Below, piece by piece: positions 13,340 to 21,868 of a DNA stretch of 26,367 nucleotides. The notes beneath the pieces are model-generated. The model worked only from the letters and a program-made list of their open reading frames with translations, did not search any database and had not been told where the DNA came from. This DNA is from a virus. The stretch is taken from IMG/VR virus record IMGVR_UViG_3300007346_000185, positions 1 through 26,367 of that record; one strand, written 5' to 3'. The position numbers and the translations under genes are program-made. How positions within the stretch are numbered: the stretch's first letter is position 1; every line of letters starts with the position of its first letter.

Positions 13340-14242
13340 ATGGCAACTGTAACTGGTGTTATAGCACATTTCGTAGATAATGATTATCTAGTAGACCAAT
13401 TGGATTATATCCCAGGTCCTGCAGGTATCAGTTTCTCAGCGAGTGCAGATGCTAGTTTAGAAGCCTTAGGCACAGTGTATGCAGGTACAGTATTATGGCA
13501 GGACTGTGGTACATGGGCAACATGGCCTCGTAGTAAATGGGTGCCAGGCTTATTAAGTGCAATTGAATTAACATCAAGTGCAGTAGGTGAGCGTAAACCA
13601 GGTGGTACAGCAAGTGCAGATATCAGTTTAACAGCAAGTTCAACTGGTAATGTTACATATGATCCTAGTATATCAACAAATGTAGCAATTACAAGTAGTA
13701 CAACAGGTAATTGTACATTTAGCGGTAGTGCAAGTTCAGACTTAACATTTACTGTTGAAGCAGAAGGTGGTAAACTATTACATGGTGTAGCCTCAGGTGA
13801 TTTAACCATTACTGTAAGTGCAGTAGGTGAAAGAAAACCAGGCGGAACTGCTAGTGCAAATATCAACTTAACAAGTACAACAGCAGGTGTAGTAGTTAGA
13901 GATGGTAGTGCAACAGCAGATTTACAAATTACAGCAAGTGGTACTGGTAGTTTAACATTCTTAGGTACTGCTATAGCACCTATAAGTTTAACAACAACAC
14001 TAGTAGGTGGGCTAGTACAAAAACCAGGTGAAACAAATACAGTATATACTGTAGAAAGTGAAACTAGAGTTTATCCTGTCCCATATGATCAAATTAATGA
14101 CAGTGCAGGACAGCATTTAGGACACAGTTATTACAAATTACCAATTGAATGCTGTGGTAATAGAATATACAAAGTATTGTTTGATACAAGAACAGCAACA
14201 GTACCAAGTGAAACAAGAGTACAACCAACGGAGGTTTATTAA
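13340..14242 (+). CDS. Repeat-containing virion protein
   Basis: 300 residues. The middle (about 75-230) consists of roughly seven units of 20-24 residues of the form 'xGxAxxDLxLTxxxxG', for example ERKPGGTASADISLTASSTG, ERKPGGTASANINLTSTTAG and VVVRDGSATADLQITASGTG. The ERKPGGTASA unit occurs twice with different codons at many positions, so the repeats are old or selected. The N-terminal domain has WQDCGTWATWPRSKW and the C-terminal 60 residues (YTVESETRVYPVPYDQIND) form a separate domain. Most likely a beta-solenoid or string of small beta units in a fibre shaft. Overlaps the next gene by one base. Confidence 0.65.
   Translation: MATVTGVIAHFVDNDYLVDQLDYIPGPAGISFSASADASLEALGTVYAGTVLWQDCGTWATWPRSKWVPGLLSAIELTSSAVGERKPGGTASADISLTASSTGNVTYDPSISTNVAITSSTTGNCTFSGSASSDLTFTVEAEGGKLLHGVASGDLTITVSAVGERKPGGTASANINLTSTTAGVVVRDGSATADLQITASGTGSLTFLGTAIAPISLTTTLVGGLVQKPGETNTVYTVESETRVYPVPYDQINDSAGQHLGHSYYKLPIECCGNRIYKVLFDTRTATVPSETRVQPTEVY
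13555..14010 (+). repeat. Coding tandem repeats, about 20-24 codons each
   Basis: Recurrent 'GGTxGTGC..CAGCAAGTGCAGAT'-like units inside the 13340 gene; the best preserved pair begins GCAGTAGGTGA at about 13581 and 13821. They are coding repeats and differ too much for a CRISPR. Confidence 0.6.
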
Positions 14243-14577
14243 TGGCAACGCTAACAGGTTATAAAAGAGACAATGAAGGACTTTACATTGATAAAGATCC
14301 AGAGGCGGTGTTAATTTACACTTTTGATTGGTCAAATTGGTTAGCAAGTGGTGAAAGTATCACTACTAGTAACTGGACAATTGATGCAATCACAGGTGAT
14401 ACAGATCCTTTAACAGTGGACAGTAGTATTATCCATAACAATGGTAAACAAACTATTATTACATTAAGTGGAGGCACTGAAGGTAAAATTTACACTGTAT
14501 ACAACACAATCGTCACAGACGAAAGCGAAACAGAACGCAAATTTTTTAGAGTACCAGTTAAAAAACGAAGTTTCTAA
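14242..14577 (+). CDS. Probable fibre-tail adaptor protein
   Basis: 111 residues, GGAGG site, TAATG junction. The segment DKDPEAVLIYTFDWSNWLAS, then GESITTSNWTI, is the hallmark of short phage proteins of the form 'KDPxAxLDYxxDWSxWLxxxDxIxxSxW', annotated as fibre-tail adaptors, which link the fibre to the tail. It is the last gene of the fibre block and precedes the small terminase, as in many similar phages. Confidence 0.72.
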   Translation: MATLTGYKRDNEGLYIDKDPEAVLIYTFDWSNWLASGESITTSNWTIDAITGDTDPLTVDSSIIHNNGKQTIITLSGGTEGKIYTVYNTIVTDESETERKFFRVPVKKRSF

Positions 14578-14616
14578 AAACAAGCGTGACCTATCAAGGG
14601 AGAAGGGGAAAAGAAT

Positions 14617-15033
14617 ATGAGTGATACCCAATCACCAAAAGAAGAAAAGAACAAAGGTGGCAGACCAAAAGTTCACAACTTTGATTATGAACAAATAACT
14701 CGTTTAGGCGAGTTAATGTGTACCAAACAAGAAATAGCTCATGTATTGGGCTGTAATGTAAGTACAATAAAGCGTGATCAAAAGGCATTAGAAGCAATTG
14801 AAACAGGATACAGTTTAGGTAAACTAAAACTTCGTCGTGCTATGATGCGTAATGCTTGTGAAAATATGAATGCGGCAGTACAAATTTTCTTATCAAAAAA
14901 TCTGTTGGGCTACAGCGACAACGGACAATTAGACGGAGAAGCAAGTCAACCGCTACCATGGAATGAAGCACCACAAGAGGAAGTAAAAGAAGAAAATGCA
15001 ACTGACGAAAATGCAACAACAGATAGCCAATGA
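14617..15033 (+). CDS. terS: Terminase small subunit
   Basis: 138 residues, GGGAGAAGGGG site. A helix-turn-helix (ITRLGELMCTKQEIAHVLGC, then NVSTIKRDQKALE, about 25-60) follows a basic GGRPKVHNF start, and an oligomerising helix comes next (LGKLKLRRAMMRNACENMNA). The acidic tail (EEVKEENATDENATTDSQ) is common in these DNA-binding subunits. It recognises the packaging site and hands the DNA to the large subunit, whose gene overlaps it. Confidence 0.8.
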   Translation: MSDTQSPKEEKNKGGRPKVHNFDYEQITRLGELMCTKQEIAHVLGCNVSTIKRDQKALEAIETGYSLGKLKLRRAMMRNACENMNAAVQIFLSKNLLGYSDNGQLDGEASQPLPWNEAPQEEVKEENATDENATTDSQ

Positions 15034-16231
15034 TACTAATCGCTGGCGCATTGTTGTGGCTGGTAGAAGAGGTGGCAAAAGCCATAGTGCGTTAAGAGAG
15101 ATGTGCTATTTTGCTAGACAGCCAAACAAAGTTATATACTATGTTGCACCCACATATAGAATGTGTAAAGCAATTATGTGGGACAAGTTAAAAGATCAGT
15201 TACACGCACTTCGCTGGATTAAAAAAGTAAATGAAACAGAACTTACAATTAGGCTAGTGAACAATAGTAAAATTGTTCTCGCTGGTGCAGATGGCGGAGG
15301 CGACCGCCTAAGAGGAATTTTTTGCGACCTAGTCGTGTTTGATGAATTTGCTGATATGGAGCCTGAAGTATGGACTGTAATGAGACCAGCTCTAGCAGAC
15401 AGAGGCGGACACGCGATGTGGTTAGGTACTCCAAAAGGTAAGAATCATTTCTATGATTTATTTCAATGGGCTCAAGCACAGGATGGTTGGAGTACATATA
15501 AGTTTACAAGTTTAGAAGGCGGCATTATCCCTGAAGAAGAAATAGAAGCCGCTAAACAAGAAATGGATGAAAGAAGTTTCAAACAAGAATTTTTAGCAGA
15601 CTGGGTAGACTATGTTGGATTGGTATATTATGCTTTTTCAGAACTGTGTGTGGCAAAGCACGAATTGAAAAATAATATGCAAGAAATATATGTGGGGATT
15701 GACTTCAATGTGGACCCAGGCTGTGCTGTCGTTGGTACCATGACTGCTGAAAACGGTCTCCACATTTTTGATGAAATAGAATTAAGAAATACAAATACAT
15801 TTGAAATGGCAGAAGAAATAAGACGAAGATATCCAAATAAAATTATAAAAATATTCCCTGATCCTGCAGGTTCACAAAGAAGAACTAGTAGCACAACAAC
15901 AGATCATAAAATATTACATAATGCAGGCTTTCAAGTGTTTGCTCGTAGAGCTCACCCTGCCGTAAAAGATAGAATTAACAGTGTTAATAGTGCATTCAGC
16001 CATAGCAAGTTACTGATAGATCCTAAATGTAAAAGTTTAAGAAATTGTTTGAACAAGTTATCCTACCGTGAGGGTACTAATGATCCAGACAAAAATAGTG
16101 GCTATGATCATATGACAGATGCACTTGGCTATATGGTAGAATACTTGATGCCAATTACAAAAACAATAACACCACGGGTAGAACCAGCACGATGGGCCAT
16201 AAATGCTCCAGCAGTGCGTAAATTTGGGTAA
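14996..16231 (+). CDS. terL: Terminase large subunit (ATPase/nuclease)
   Basis: 411 residues. Walker A is VAGRRGGKS (21-29), Walker B LVVFDE (112-117), with a WLGTPKGKNHFYDLF motif-III-like segment after it. The nuclease domain has GIDFNVDPG (Asp236) and HMTDALGY (Asp375), the usual acidic residues of the RNase H-fold nuclease. It packs DNA into the prohead. Starts inside the small-subunit gene (38-nt overlap); ATG 15011 is the alternative start. Confidence 0.92.
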   Translation: MQLTKMQQQIANDTNRWRIVVAGRRGGKSHSALREMCYFARQPNKVIYYVAPTYRMCKAIMWDKLKDQLHALRWIKKVNETELTIRLVNNSKIVLAGADGGGDRLRGIFCDLVVFDEFADMEPEVWTVMRPALADRGGHAMWLGTPKGKNHFYDLFQWAQAQDGWSTYKFTSLEGGIIPEEEIEAAKQEMDERSFKQEFLADWVDYVGLVYYAFSELCVAKHELKNNMQEIYVGIDFNVDPGCAVVGTMTAENGLHIFDEIELRNTNTFEMAEEIRRRYPNKIIKIFPDPAGSQRRTSSTTTDHKILHNAGFQVFARRAHPAVKDRINSVNSAFSHSKLLIDPKCKSLRNCLNKLSYREGTNDPDKNSGYDHMTDALGYMVEYLMPITKTITPRVEPARWAINAPAVRKFG

Positions 16232-16248
16232 ATAACAGTAAGGATAAT

Positions 16249-17724
16249 ATGATGTATACAAAAGAAACATTAGACCAAGTCCATCCTGAATATGTGGCTA
16301 ATATAGCTCGCTGGAGATTATATGCAGATTCATACCAAGGTGGCGCGGCGTACAGAAATGGTGAGTACTTATTTAAGTACCATTTAGAAACAGGTGGCGA
16401 ATACAGCCAAAGACTAGATGAAACGCCTTTAGAAAACCATTGCAGAAGAACTATTGACAGTTATAGTAGTTTCATATATGGATCAACAATTGAAAGAAAT
16501 TATGGATCAATTGAAAACAATCCAAACCTAGAACCATTTTTAAAAGATGCAGATATGGACGGCAGAGATTTTGAAGCCTTTATCGCAAGTGCATCAAAAC
16601 AAGCGGCGATATATGGTGCAGTTTATATTTTCGTAGATAAGCCCACTAACAACGCAGGTACTAGAGCAGAAGAACTAGGACAAGGTATTAGACCTTATCT
16701 AGCAATGGTATCACCAGAGAATGTAATTGATTGGCATTATGAAAGACAATCAAACGGCGCAATGATAATGACTTATCTAAAAGTCTTAATAGAAAAAACA
16801 CAAGATACAAAAACTTATAAAATATACACACCTGAAGAAACAATTACAGCAATTTCAAGTTTAGAAAGTGATTTAGTTTCTATTGTAGATCAAGTACCAA
16901 ACCCATTAGGTGAAATACCATGTGTTGTACTATACAATAATAGATCATGGACACACGGAATTGGCATCAGTGATATTGCTGATGTGGCTGACATACAAAG
17001 AAGTATATACAGTGACTATTCTGAAATAAATCAATTGATTAAACTTTCAAATCATCCCACACTCTGTAAAACGAATAGTGTAGATGCTAGTGCAGGTTCT
17101 GGCGCGATTGTATCTATGCCTGAAGATTTGGATGCGGGACTAAAACCCTACCTATTATCGCCTAGTGGACAAAATATAACCACACTGTTAGAAACAATTA
17201 ATCGCAAAGTAGAGGCTATTGAAAAAATGACACACTTAGATAGCGTAAGTGGTCAAAGAACAGCACGAAGCGGTGTTGCTATGCTTATAGAACAAAAAGC
17301 ACTAGCAAGTACCTTAAGCGGTAAGGCACAACTGTTGCAACTAGCAGAAGAACAAATATGGCGTCTATGGTGTCTTTGGGAAGGCACGGCTTGGGATGGT
17401 GAAATATACTATCCTGATTCATTTGATACAAGGGACAGACAACAAGACTTAATGAACCTTAAGTTAGCACAAGAAATTGGTGTTACTGATCCAATGTTGA
17501 AAAAATATGTGCAGATGTCAATTGCAAGTGCTATTGTAGATGATGAAGATGCATTACAACAAATTAATGATTCAATTATGAGTGATGAATTCGTACCTCA
17601 CACGATGTATGATGCTCAAGGCAACGAATATCAAGTAAACAGTCAAGAAGACCATGAAAGATATGAAGCATTAGGCTACACTCACGAACAAATGGTGAGT
17701 GATGACAACAGCAACGAGGAATAG
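16249..17724 (+). CDS. Portal protein
   Basis: 491 residues; TAAGG lies 6 nt before ATG 16249. The opening region (HPEYVANIARWRLYADSYQG and GEYLFKYHLETGGEYSQRLD, then ETPLENHCRRTIDSYSSFIY) and the middle (QVPNPLGEIPCVVLYNNRSW; ADVADIQRSIYSDYSEINQL) fit portal proteins of the group often listed as DUF4055. The helix SVSGQRTARSGVAMLIEQKA lies in the stem region. It forms the dodecameric ring to which terminase docks. The gene sits where a portal is expected, between terminase and scaffold. Confidence 0.85.
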   Translation: MMYTKETLDQVHPEYVANIARWRLYADSYQGGAAYRNGEYLFKYHLETGGEYSQRLDETPLENHCRRTIDSYSSFIYGSTIERNYGSIENNPNLEPFLKDADMDGRDFEAFIASASKQAAIYGAVYIFVDKPTNNAGTRAEELGQGIRPYLAMVSPENVIDWHYERQSNGAMIMTYLKVLIEKTQDTKTYKIYTPEETITAISSLESDLVSIVDQVPNPLGEIPCVVLYNNRSWTHGIGISDIADVADIQRSIYSDYSEINQLIKLSNHPTLCKTNSVDASAGSGAIVSMPEDLDAGLKPYLLSPSGQNITTLLETINRKVEAIEKMTHLDSVSGQRTARSGVAMLIEQKALASTLSGKAQLLQLAEEQIWRLWCLWEGTAWDGEIYYPDSFDTRDRQQDLMNLKLAQEIGVTDPMLKKYVQMSIASAIVDDEDALQQINDSIMSDEFVPHTMYDAQGNEYQVNSQEDHERYEALGYTHEQMVSDDNSNEE

Positions 17725-18376
17725 ACAACCTTATTTTTGCGAGGCTGATTATGAATATTGGCAAAAGCGTAAAGCAGAATACAAGCCAGTACCTAGATTA
17801 GTTCTAACTAGAAGAAGTGTTTATGTATCAAGCGTAAAAAGTGAAGATCTACCGTTATTATGGCAAATTGATAGACGAGAAACTAGTATTGATTTAGATG
17901 AATGGGAAATGAATACAGTACCACAACAGTACTGTGGAGCAGGTATGAGACGAGGCGATTATTGGGGTGGACATTTTTTAGATTGGTGTAGTTGTTATGG
18001 CTTAACAAGTTGGTATGCAGGACATTCACATGAAACAGTGACCACTGTTGACACTAATGCTGTTATAAGAAAATTAACTCGTGCTAATTTAAAAAAATTA
18101 GGAACAGAATTCTATGAACAAAAGTTCTTAGATATTGATTGTACAAAATATACACTGATACAAGCAATTAAAAAAATTGATTGGGGTATGTATGATACAA
18201 TTAGAATTGGTAGTGCGTCATATAATGTAATATATGATAACATCAAAAATAGTATAAAAGACGATTGTAAAATAATTGTTTATAAGCCAAGTTTAGACTT
18301 TATAAAAAAGTTAAAACAGGACAACAGACAGTTTATAGAGAACCTAAAAGGTATTGATTATTTTGCAAAAGGCTAA
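17699..18376 (+). CDS. Unknown protein between portal and scaffold
   Basis: 225 residues, starting 26 nt inside the portal gene (GTG 17699 or ATG 17702). Not recognised. The first half carries several Trp, Tyr and Cys residues (QQYCGAGMRRGDYWGGHFLD, then WCSCYGLTSWYAGHSHETVT) and the second half is basic, with an alpha/beta pattern (DTIRIGSASYNVIYDNIKNS, IIVYKPSLDFIKKLKQDNRQ). The position is that of a capsid maturation protease in many phages, yet no serine-protease triad or ClpP-like motif is visible. Confidence 0.55.
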   Translation: MMTTATRNRQPYFCEADYEYWQKRKAEYKPVPRLVLTRRSVYVSSVKSEDLPLLWQIDRRETSIDLDEWEMNTVPQQYCGAGMRRGDYWGGHFLDWCSCYGLTSWYAGHSHETVTTVDTNAVIRKLTRANLKKLGTEFYEQKFLDIDCTKYTLIQAIKKIDWGMYDTIRIGSASYNVIYDNIKNSIKDDCKIIVYKPSLDFIKKLKQDNRQFIENLKGIDYFAKG

Positions 18377-18402
18377 ATACAATGTAATAAAGGACAACAA
18401 AC

Positions 18403-19080
18403 ATGACTGACATTAAACAGGACGAGGTAACTCAAACCGCTGTAGAAAATACAGAAAATGAGGCGAATACATCTAACGATGAAAGTTTCACCCAGGAACA
18501 GTTAGACCGTATCATAGAAGACCGTTTGGCTAAACAAAGAAGAGCGTTAGAAAAACGATATGCTGGGGTTGACCCTGATAGATACCATGCAATGGTTGAA
18601 GCTCAGGAGGCAAAACGACTGGAGGAAGCCAAGTCAAAAGCAGAATTTGAAAACATTTTGCGTGACACAGTATCCAAAAAAGACAGTACAATTACTCAAC
18701 TGCGTAATGAATTACACAGTGTAAAAGTAGATGGTGCTGTACTAGGAGCGGCTAACAAAGCAGGTGCCATAAATGCACAACAAGTAAGTGCATTATTGAA
18801 GAATCAAATTAGATTAGGCGATAGTGGCGATGTTGAAGTTACAGATTCAAAAGGACAACTGCGTTATACAGACAAAGGCGAACCAATGAGTGTAGAAGCA
18901 CTAGTAAATGAATTTATTGATGCTAATCCACACTTTGCCCGCCCAACTCCAAGTGGGTCAAACAGCAAAACAAACTTAAATCCAAATACTTTGGATAAGT
19001 TTAATTTACAGAGTTTAGATTTAACTAAACCTGATCATCGTAGATTATACAAAGAGGCCCAACAAAAAGGTCTAGTATAA
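18403..19080 (+). CDS. Capsid scaffold protein
   Basis: 225 residues. Very acidic N-terminus, then a long charged helix (QEQLDRIIEDRLAKQRRALE, EAQEAKRLEEAKSKAEFENI), then a more loosely folded C-terminal part (FARPTPSGSNSKTNLNPNTL) with a basic end. This is the layout of phage scaffold proteins of the GP20-like type, placed just before the capsid gene. It guides prohead assembly and leaves before DNA enters. Confidence 0.82.
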   Translation: MTDIKQDEVTQTAVENTENEANTSNDESFTQEQLDRIIEDRLAKQRRALEKRYAGVDPDRYHAMVEAQEAKRLEEAKSKAEFENILRDTVSKKDSTITQLRNELHSVKVDGAVLGAANKAGAINAQQVSALLKNQIRLGDSGDVEVTDSKGQLRYTDKGEPMSVEALVNEFIDANPHFARPTPSGSNSKTNLNPNTLDKFNLQSLDLTKPDHRRLYKEAQQKGLV

Positions 19081-19107
19081 TTTACATAGCCAAAAAGGAG
19101 AAATGAC

Positions 19108-19968
19108 ATGGCAAACGAAAATTATATTAACGCTATGGTCACTAACTATGATGCAACGGTATTACCCGTAAAAAGTGCGACAATTTTTGCCGCACACGAG
19201 AATTCGTTGTTCTTAGGTGGTGAGTTAATCCCTGTAGTAAATGCACCAAATGGTATTCTACAGGTACCAGAAATCGCAAAAGATGTTGATGTAGATGTAA
19301 TCACAGGTGCGGCACCAGGTAGTGCTGACATTGAAACTGAACTACCAACATTCACAAAAAATACAATCCAAGCAGACTTATTCGCGGCTCGCTCAGTAGT
19401 TCGTGATTTAGGTGCTATTGATCCTACAGAAGTAGGTAGAGCACTAGGTATGGCTGTTGCGGCTAAATTTGACGCACAGGTAATGAATGTGCTTGGTGAC
19501 TTAACAGCAATTGAGGCTGATGACACAGCAGGTAAAGGTGTACTAACAGTTTCTGATATCGCAGACGCAGTAGCGGCGATCAGAGGATCTGGAGATACAT
19601 CACCTCTAATGGGTGTAATCGCTCATACTGAATATGCTTCATTAATGAACGACATTGGATCAACAGCATTCGCTGGTGGTGATTTATTTCAAGGTCAAGC
19701 ATTAAGAAGTGGCTTCTTTGGTAATATCCTAGGTGTACAATTATTTGTCACATCATACATGACAGATGCTAACACAGGTGTAACAAACCCAATGGCGGCT
19801 ATTTTCTCTAAAGACGCAATGAGAATTGCTATGCAGAAAAATGTTGACTTAGAAATCGCTCGTAGAGCGGCGGCTGTAGGTAATGATGTTGTAGCAAGTC
19901 TACACGCGAAATGTGGTCTTATTGACGCGGCTCGTGGTAGAATCTTAATCAACGCGGCAGGTGCCTAA
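19108..19968 (+). CDS. Major capsid protein (HK97 fold)
   Basis: 286 residues, strong AAAGGAG site. Features of HK97-fold capsids are visible: an N-terminal arm, VPVKSATIFAAHENSLFLGG-like start region, QADLFAARSVVRDLGAIDPT followed by EVGRALGMAVAAKFDAQVMN (spine helix), a VIAHTEYASLMNDIGSTAFA segment (P domain), NILGVQLFVTSYMTDANTG and the C-terminal DLEIARRAAAVGNDVVASLH. No delta-domain extension, in line with the separate scaffold. A hairpin follows the gene. Confidence 0.88.
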   Translation: MANENYINAMVTNYDATVLPVKSATIFAAHENSLFLGGELIPVVNAPNGILQVPEIAKDVDVDVITGAAPGSADIETELPTFTKNTIQADLFAARSVVRDLGAIDPTEVGRALGMAVAAKFDAQVMNVLGDLTAIEADDTAGKGVLTVSDIADAVAAIRGSGDTSPLMGVIAHTEYASLMNDIGSTAFAGGDLFQGQALRSGFFGNILGVQLFVTSYMTDANTGVTNPMAAIFSKDAMRIAMQKNVDLEIARRAAAVGNDVVASLHAKCGLIDAARGRILINAAGA

Positions 19969-19982
19969 TTAAAACTTTAAGA

Positions 19983-20009
19983 GTGTGGGGTATATTCTTT
20001 ACCCCACGC
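19983..20009 (+). other. Hairpin behind capsid gene
   Basis: GTGTGGGGTA pairs with TACCCCACGC (19983-19992 with 20000-20009, one T-G pair) around a 7-nt loop. No T-run follows, so it probably limits or stabilises capsid mRNA rather than ending it outright. Confidence 0.75.
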
Positions 20010-20028
20010 CTATAACAAGGAGAACAAA

Positions 20029-20472
20029 ATGGCTTTATTTACAGAAGCAGACATGAAAGAGTATATGCCAGATTTACACAATTATGGCATTCAAGACTTC
20101 TCTGATATGATTGCAAAAACAGATGAGGACATCTATAGACTCCTTAGAGTAGAATGGTATCCAAAGTTAGGTGTTAGCAGTTATAACGGTAGTTACACTG
20201 GTGACTTATCAAATTTTGATACAACTAAACTTAAAGCAAGTCAACTTACTCGTAGTGCAGTTTATTATTGCTTATACAAATATGTACTTCCCAAATTAAC
20301 GCAATGGAGTGTAGAAGGTGATTCGTTTCAAACACAAATCAAATTCTACAGAGATGCGTTTGAAGAAGAATTTGCTATAGCACAAAGAGAACTGTATTAT
20401 GATTGGGATGGCGATGGCGTTTATGAAGATGGCGAACATGAAATTCAACCAGCAAAAAGGTTAGTTAGATAA
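20029..20472 (+). CDS. Head-tail connector
   Basis: 147 residues, AAGGAG site. Helical protein with MALFTEADMKEYMPDLHNYG first and TRSAVYYCLYKYVLPKLTQW in the middle, consistent with the connector (gp6/gp15-like) located after the capsid gene in siphophages. It closes the portal and accepts the tail. The C-terminal end (DWDGDGVYEDGEHE) is an acidic loop that looks like a calcium-type loop. Named by position and shape. Confidence 0.65.
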   Translation: MALFTEADMKEYMPDLHNYGIQDFSDMIAKTDEDIYRLLRVEWYPKLGVSSYNGSYTGDLSNFDTTKLKASQLTRSAVYYCLYKYVLPKLTQWSVEGDSFQTQIKFYRDAFEEEFAIAQRELYYDWDGDGVYEDGEHEIQPAKRLVR

Positions 20473-20903
20473 TGTCAATAAGAAACGATATTACAAATAA
20501 TATTGTAGCGATATTAACAGATGCTAACGACCCAAAGCCTATCTATGTAACTAGGGAGACACTAGAGCTTGAAAATCTCGCAAGACAACAATTCCCAGCA
20601 GTCGTGGTTAGAAGCGGCGATGAAACTCGTACAGAACTTACTGTACAAGGTAGTAATGGCCGTCGCAGGAGTATTTTTAATGTTATTTGCCAGTGTTATG
20701 TCACTGGTGATAATATTGATTTACAGCGTAACAACATCTGTGAAAGAGTTGAAGAGGCGCTTGAAGCAGATCGTACAAGGGGTGGTGTAGCCCAAGATAC
20801 TAGATTGTCAGAAGTAAGTGTGGATGAATCCATTGATCAACGCTTTGGATTAATTACTCTTAATTTTGAGATTGAATACATTTATCAACGAGGAGTAGCG
20901 TAA
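20472..20903 (+). CDS. Tail terminator / neck protein
   Basis: 143 residues, TAATG junction. It begins with a helix (DITNNIVAILTDANDPKPIY) and strands (FPAVVVRSGDETRTELTVQG, RRRSIFNVICQCYVTGDNID), then a helix (ICERVEEALEADRTRGGVA) and C-terminal strands (FGLITLNFEIEYIYQRGVA). This is the alpha/beta fold of gpU-like tail terminator proteins, which cap the tail tube at the head end. Assigned by pattern and order. Confidence 0.65.
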   Translation: MSIRNDITNNIVAILTDANDPKPIYVTRETLELENLARQQFPAVVVRSGDETRTELTVQGSNGRRRSIFNVICQCYVTGDNIDLQRNNICERVEEALEADRTRGGVAQDTRLSEVSVDESIDQRFGLITLNFEIEYIYQRGVA

Positions 20904-21115
20904 TGAAGATTACAAACGGTACAAAAACTTATGATGTCTCAAATTGGGACAGCGAAAAAGTAGAAAAGTATCTTTCTGCAGGATGGACTAAAGATGGTAA
21001 ATCATCAGGCTATTCTAAAAAGAAAGATGTAAAACAGGCTTATGAAGAAGCGGTTGAAGAGATTGTTTCAGAAGAGCCAACACAATTAGAGGAGAGCGAA
21101 GATGGCGGCAATTAA
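20903..21115 (+). CDS. Small protein, 70 residues, unknown
   Basis: GAGGAG site and TAATG junction. N-terminal MKITNGTKTYDVSNWDSEKV, then EKYLSAGWTKDG; the C-terminal half is charged (KKKDVKQAYEEAVEEIVSEE). The end overlaps the tail tube start, and the GAGGAGAG within it is that gene's ribosome site. Possibly a small tail-neck or assembly factor; no family known to me. Confidence 0.55.
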   Translation: MKITNGTKTYDVSNWDSEKVEKYLSAGWTKDGKSSGYSKKKDVKQAYEEAVEEIVSEEPTQLEESEDGGN

Positions 21116-21521
21116 CGGTCACGCAGGGTTGGTTACTATTGGTGGTACAGCTCTAGCACAAGTAACAAGTTACACATTAGACACAGTAAATGACACAGCA
21201 GAAACTTCTACAATTGGTGGTGGAGGCGACAGAACTTATGTATCAACAATGCAAAGTTTCTCAGGCTCTATTGACTTTATTTTAGAAGGTGGCGAACAAA
21301 CACCACAATTTGATGCTAACGAGGCATTAGATGTGGCGGCGCACAATGGTGCGGCTGTAACTTTTGAACTTCACCCAGAAGGTGATGATTCAGGTAACAT
21401 CAAGTACAGTGGTAGTGGTATCGTAACAGGTGTAAGTTATACTTCAACACCTGATTCACTAGTAACAGGTACTGTGACATTTCAAGGCACTGGTCCACTA
21501 ACAACAGCAGTAGCGGCATAA
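21102..21521 (+). CDS. Major tail tube protein
   Basis: 139 residues. GLVTIGGTALAQVTSYTLDT, then VNDTAETSTIGGGGDRTYVS, MQSFSGSIDFILEG and a closing VTGVSYTSTPDSLVTGTVTF show the beta layout of siphophage tube proteins ('V..V.SYTLD...E.ST.G......Y......G.I.F..D'). It polymerises into hexameric rings that form the tail. Strong ribosome site inside the upstream gene. Confidence 0.82.
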   Translation: MAAINGHAGLVTIGGTALAQVTSYTLDTVNDTAETSTIGGGGDRTYVSTMQSFSGSIDFILEGGEQTPQFDANEALDVAAHNGAAVTFELHPEGDDSGNIKYSGSGIVTGVSYTSTPDSLVTGTVTFQGTGPLTTAVAA

Positions 21522-21526
21522 TAATA

Positions 21527-21868
21527 ATGTCTATATTGAGTGTTAGTCTAACAGGCGTTGGGATAGCAACAAGTTTGAAGAGGGTGCAGGCTAAAGAAGC
21601 CCGCACTCTCGCAAACACGATATTTAGAGGTGTTAAAGATAGAACACCTGTAGATACAGGTAGAGCGAAACGCGGATGGGCACAAGCCAAACGAGGTAAC
21701 GACTATCTGATATATAATAATGTCCCTTATATAAAAATTTTAGATAAAGGACGACATATGACTAGAAGAGGTATGAGAGGTTCAACTCAAGCACCGCAAG
21801 GTATGACAAAACCTACACTCAATAGTCTAAGTAAAAGACAAAGATCAAGAACAAGGATAACAAGATGA
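21527..21868 (+). CDS. HK97 gp10-like head-tail protein
   Basis: 113 residues. KDRTPVDTGRAKRGWAQAKR, then GNDYLIYNNVPYIKILDKGR is the hallmark of the HK97 gp10-like family ('TPVDTGxLRxxW...IxNxxPYAxxLExGxS'), found near the head-tail joint and the tail completion genes. Very basic C-terminus (LSKRQRSRTRITR). Its stop codon overlaps the next ATG (ATGA). Confidence 0.75.
   Translation: MSILSVSLTGVGIATSLKRVQAKEARTLANTIFRGVKDRTPVDTGRAKRGWAQAKRGNDYLIYNNVPYIKILDKGRHMTRRGMRGSTQAPQGMTKPTLNSLSKRQRSRTRITR

Noticed and set aside
13555-14010. A possible CRISPR array in the repetitive stretch
   Set aside because: The repeats continue a reading frame, vary between units and lack constant-length spacers; they encode protein repeats.
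14617-15033. Transcription regulator based on the helix-turn-helix
   Set aside because: Overlap with the large terminase gene and the acidic tail fit the small terminase subunit better.
17699-18376. Capsid maturation protease by position
   Set aside because: No Ser/His or Ser/Lys catalytic pattern could be found, and the scaffold is a separate gene.
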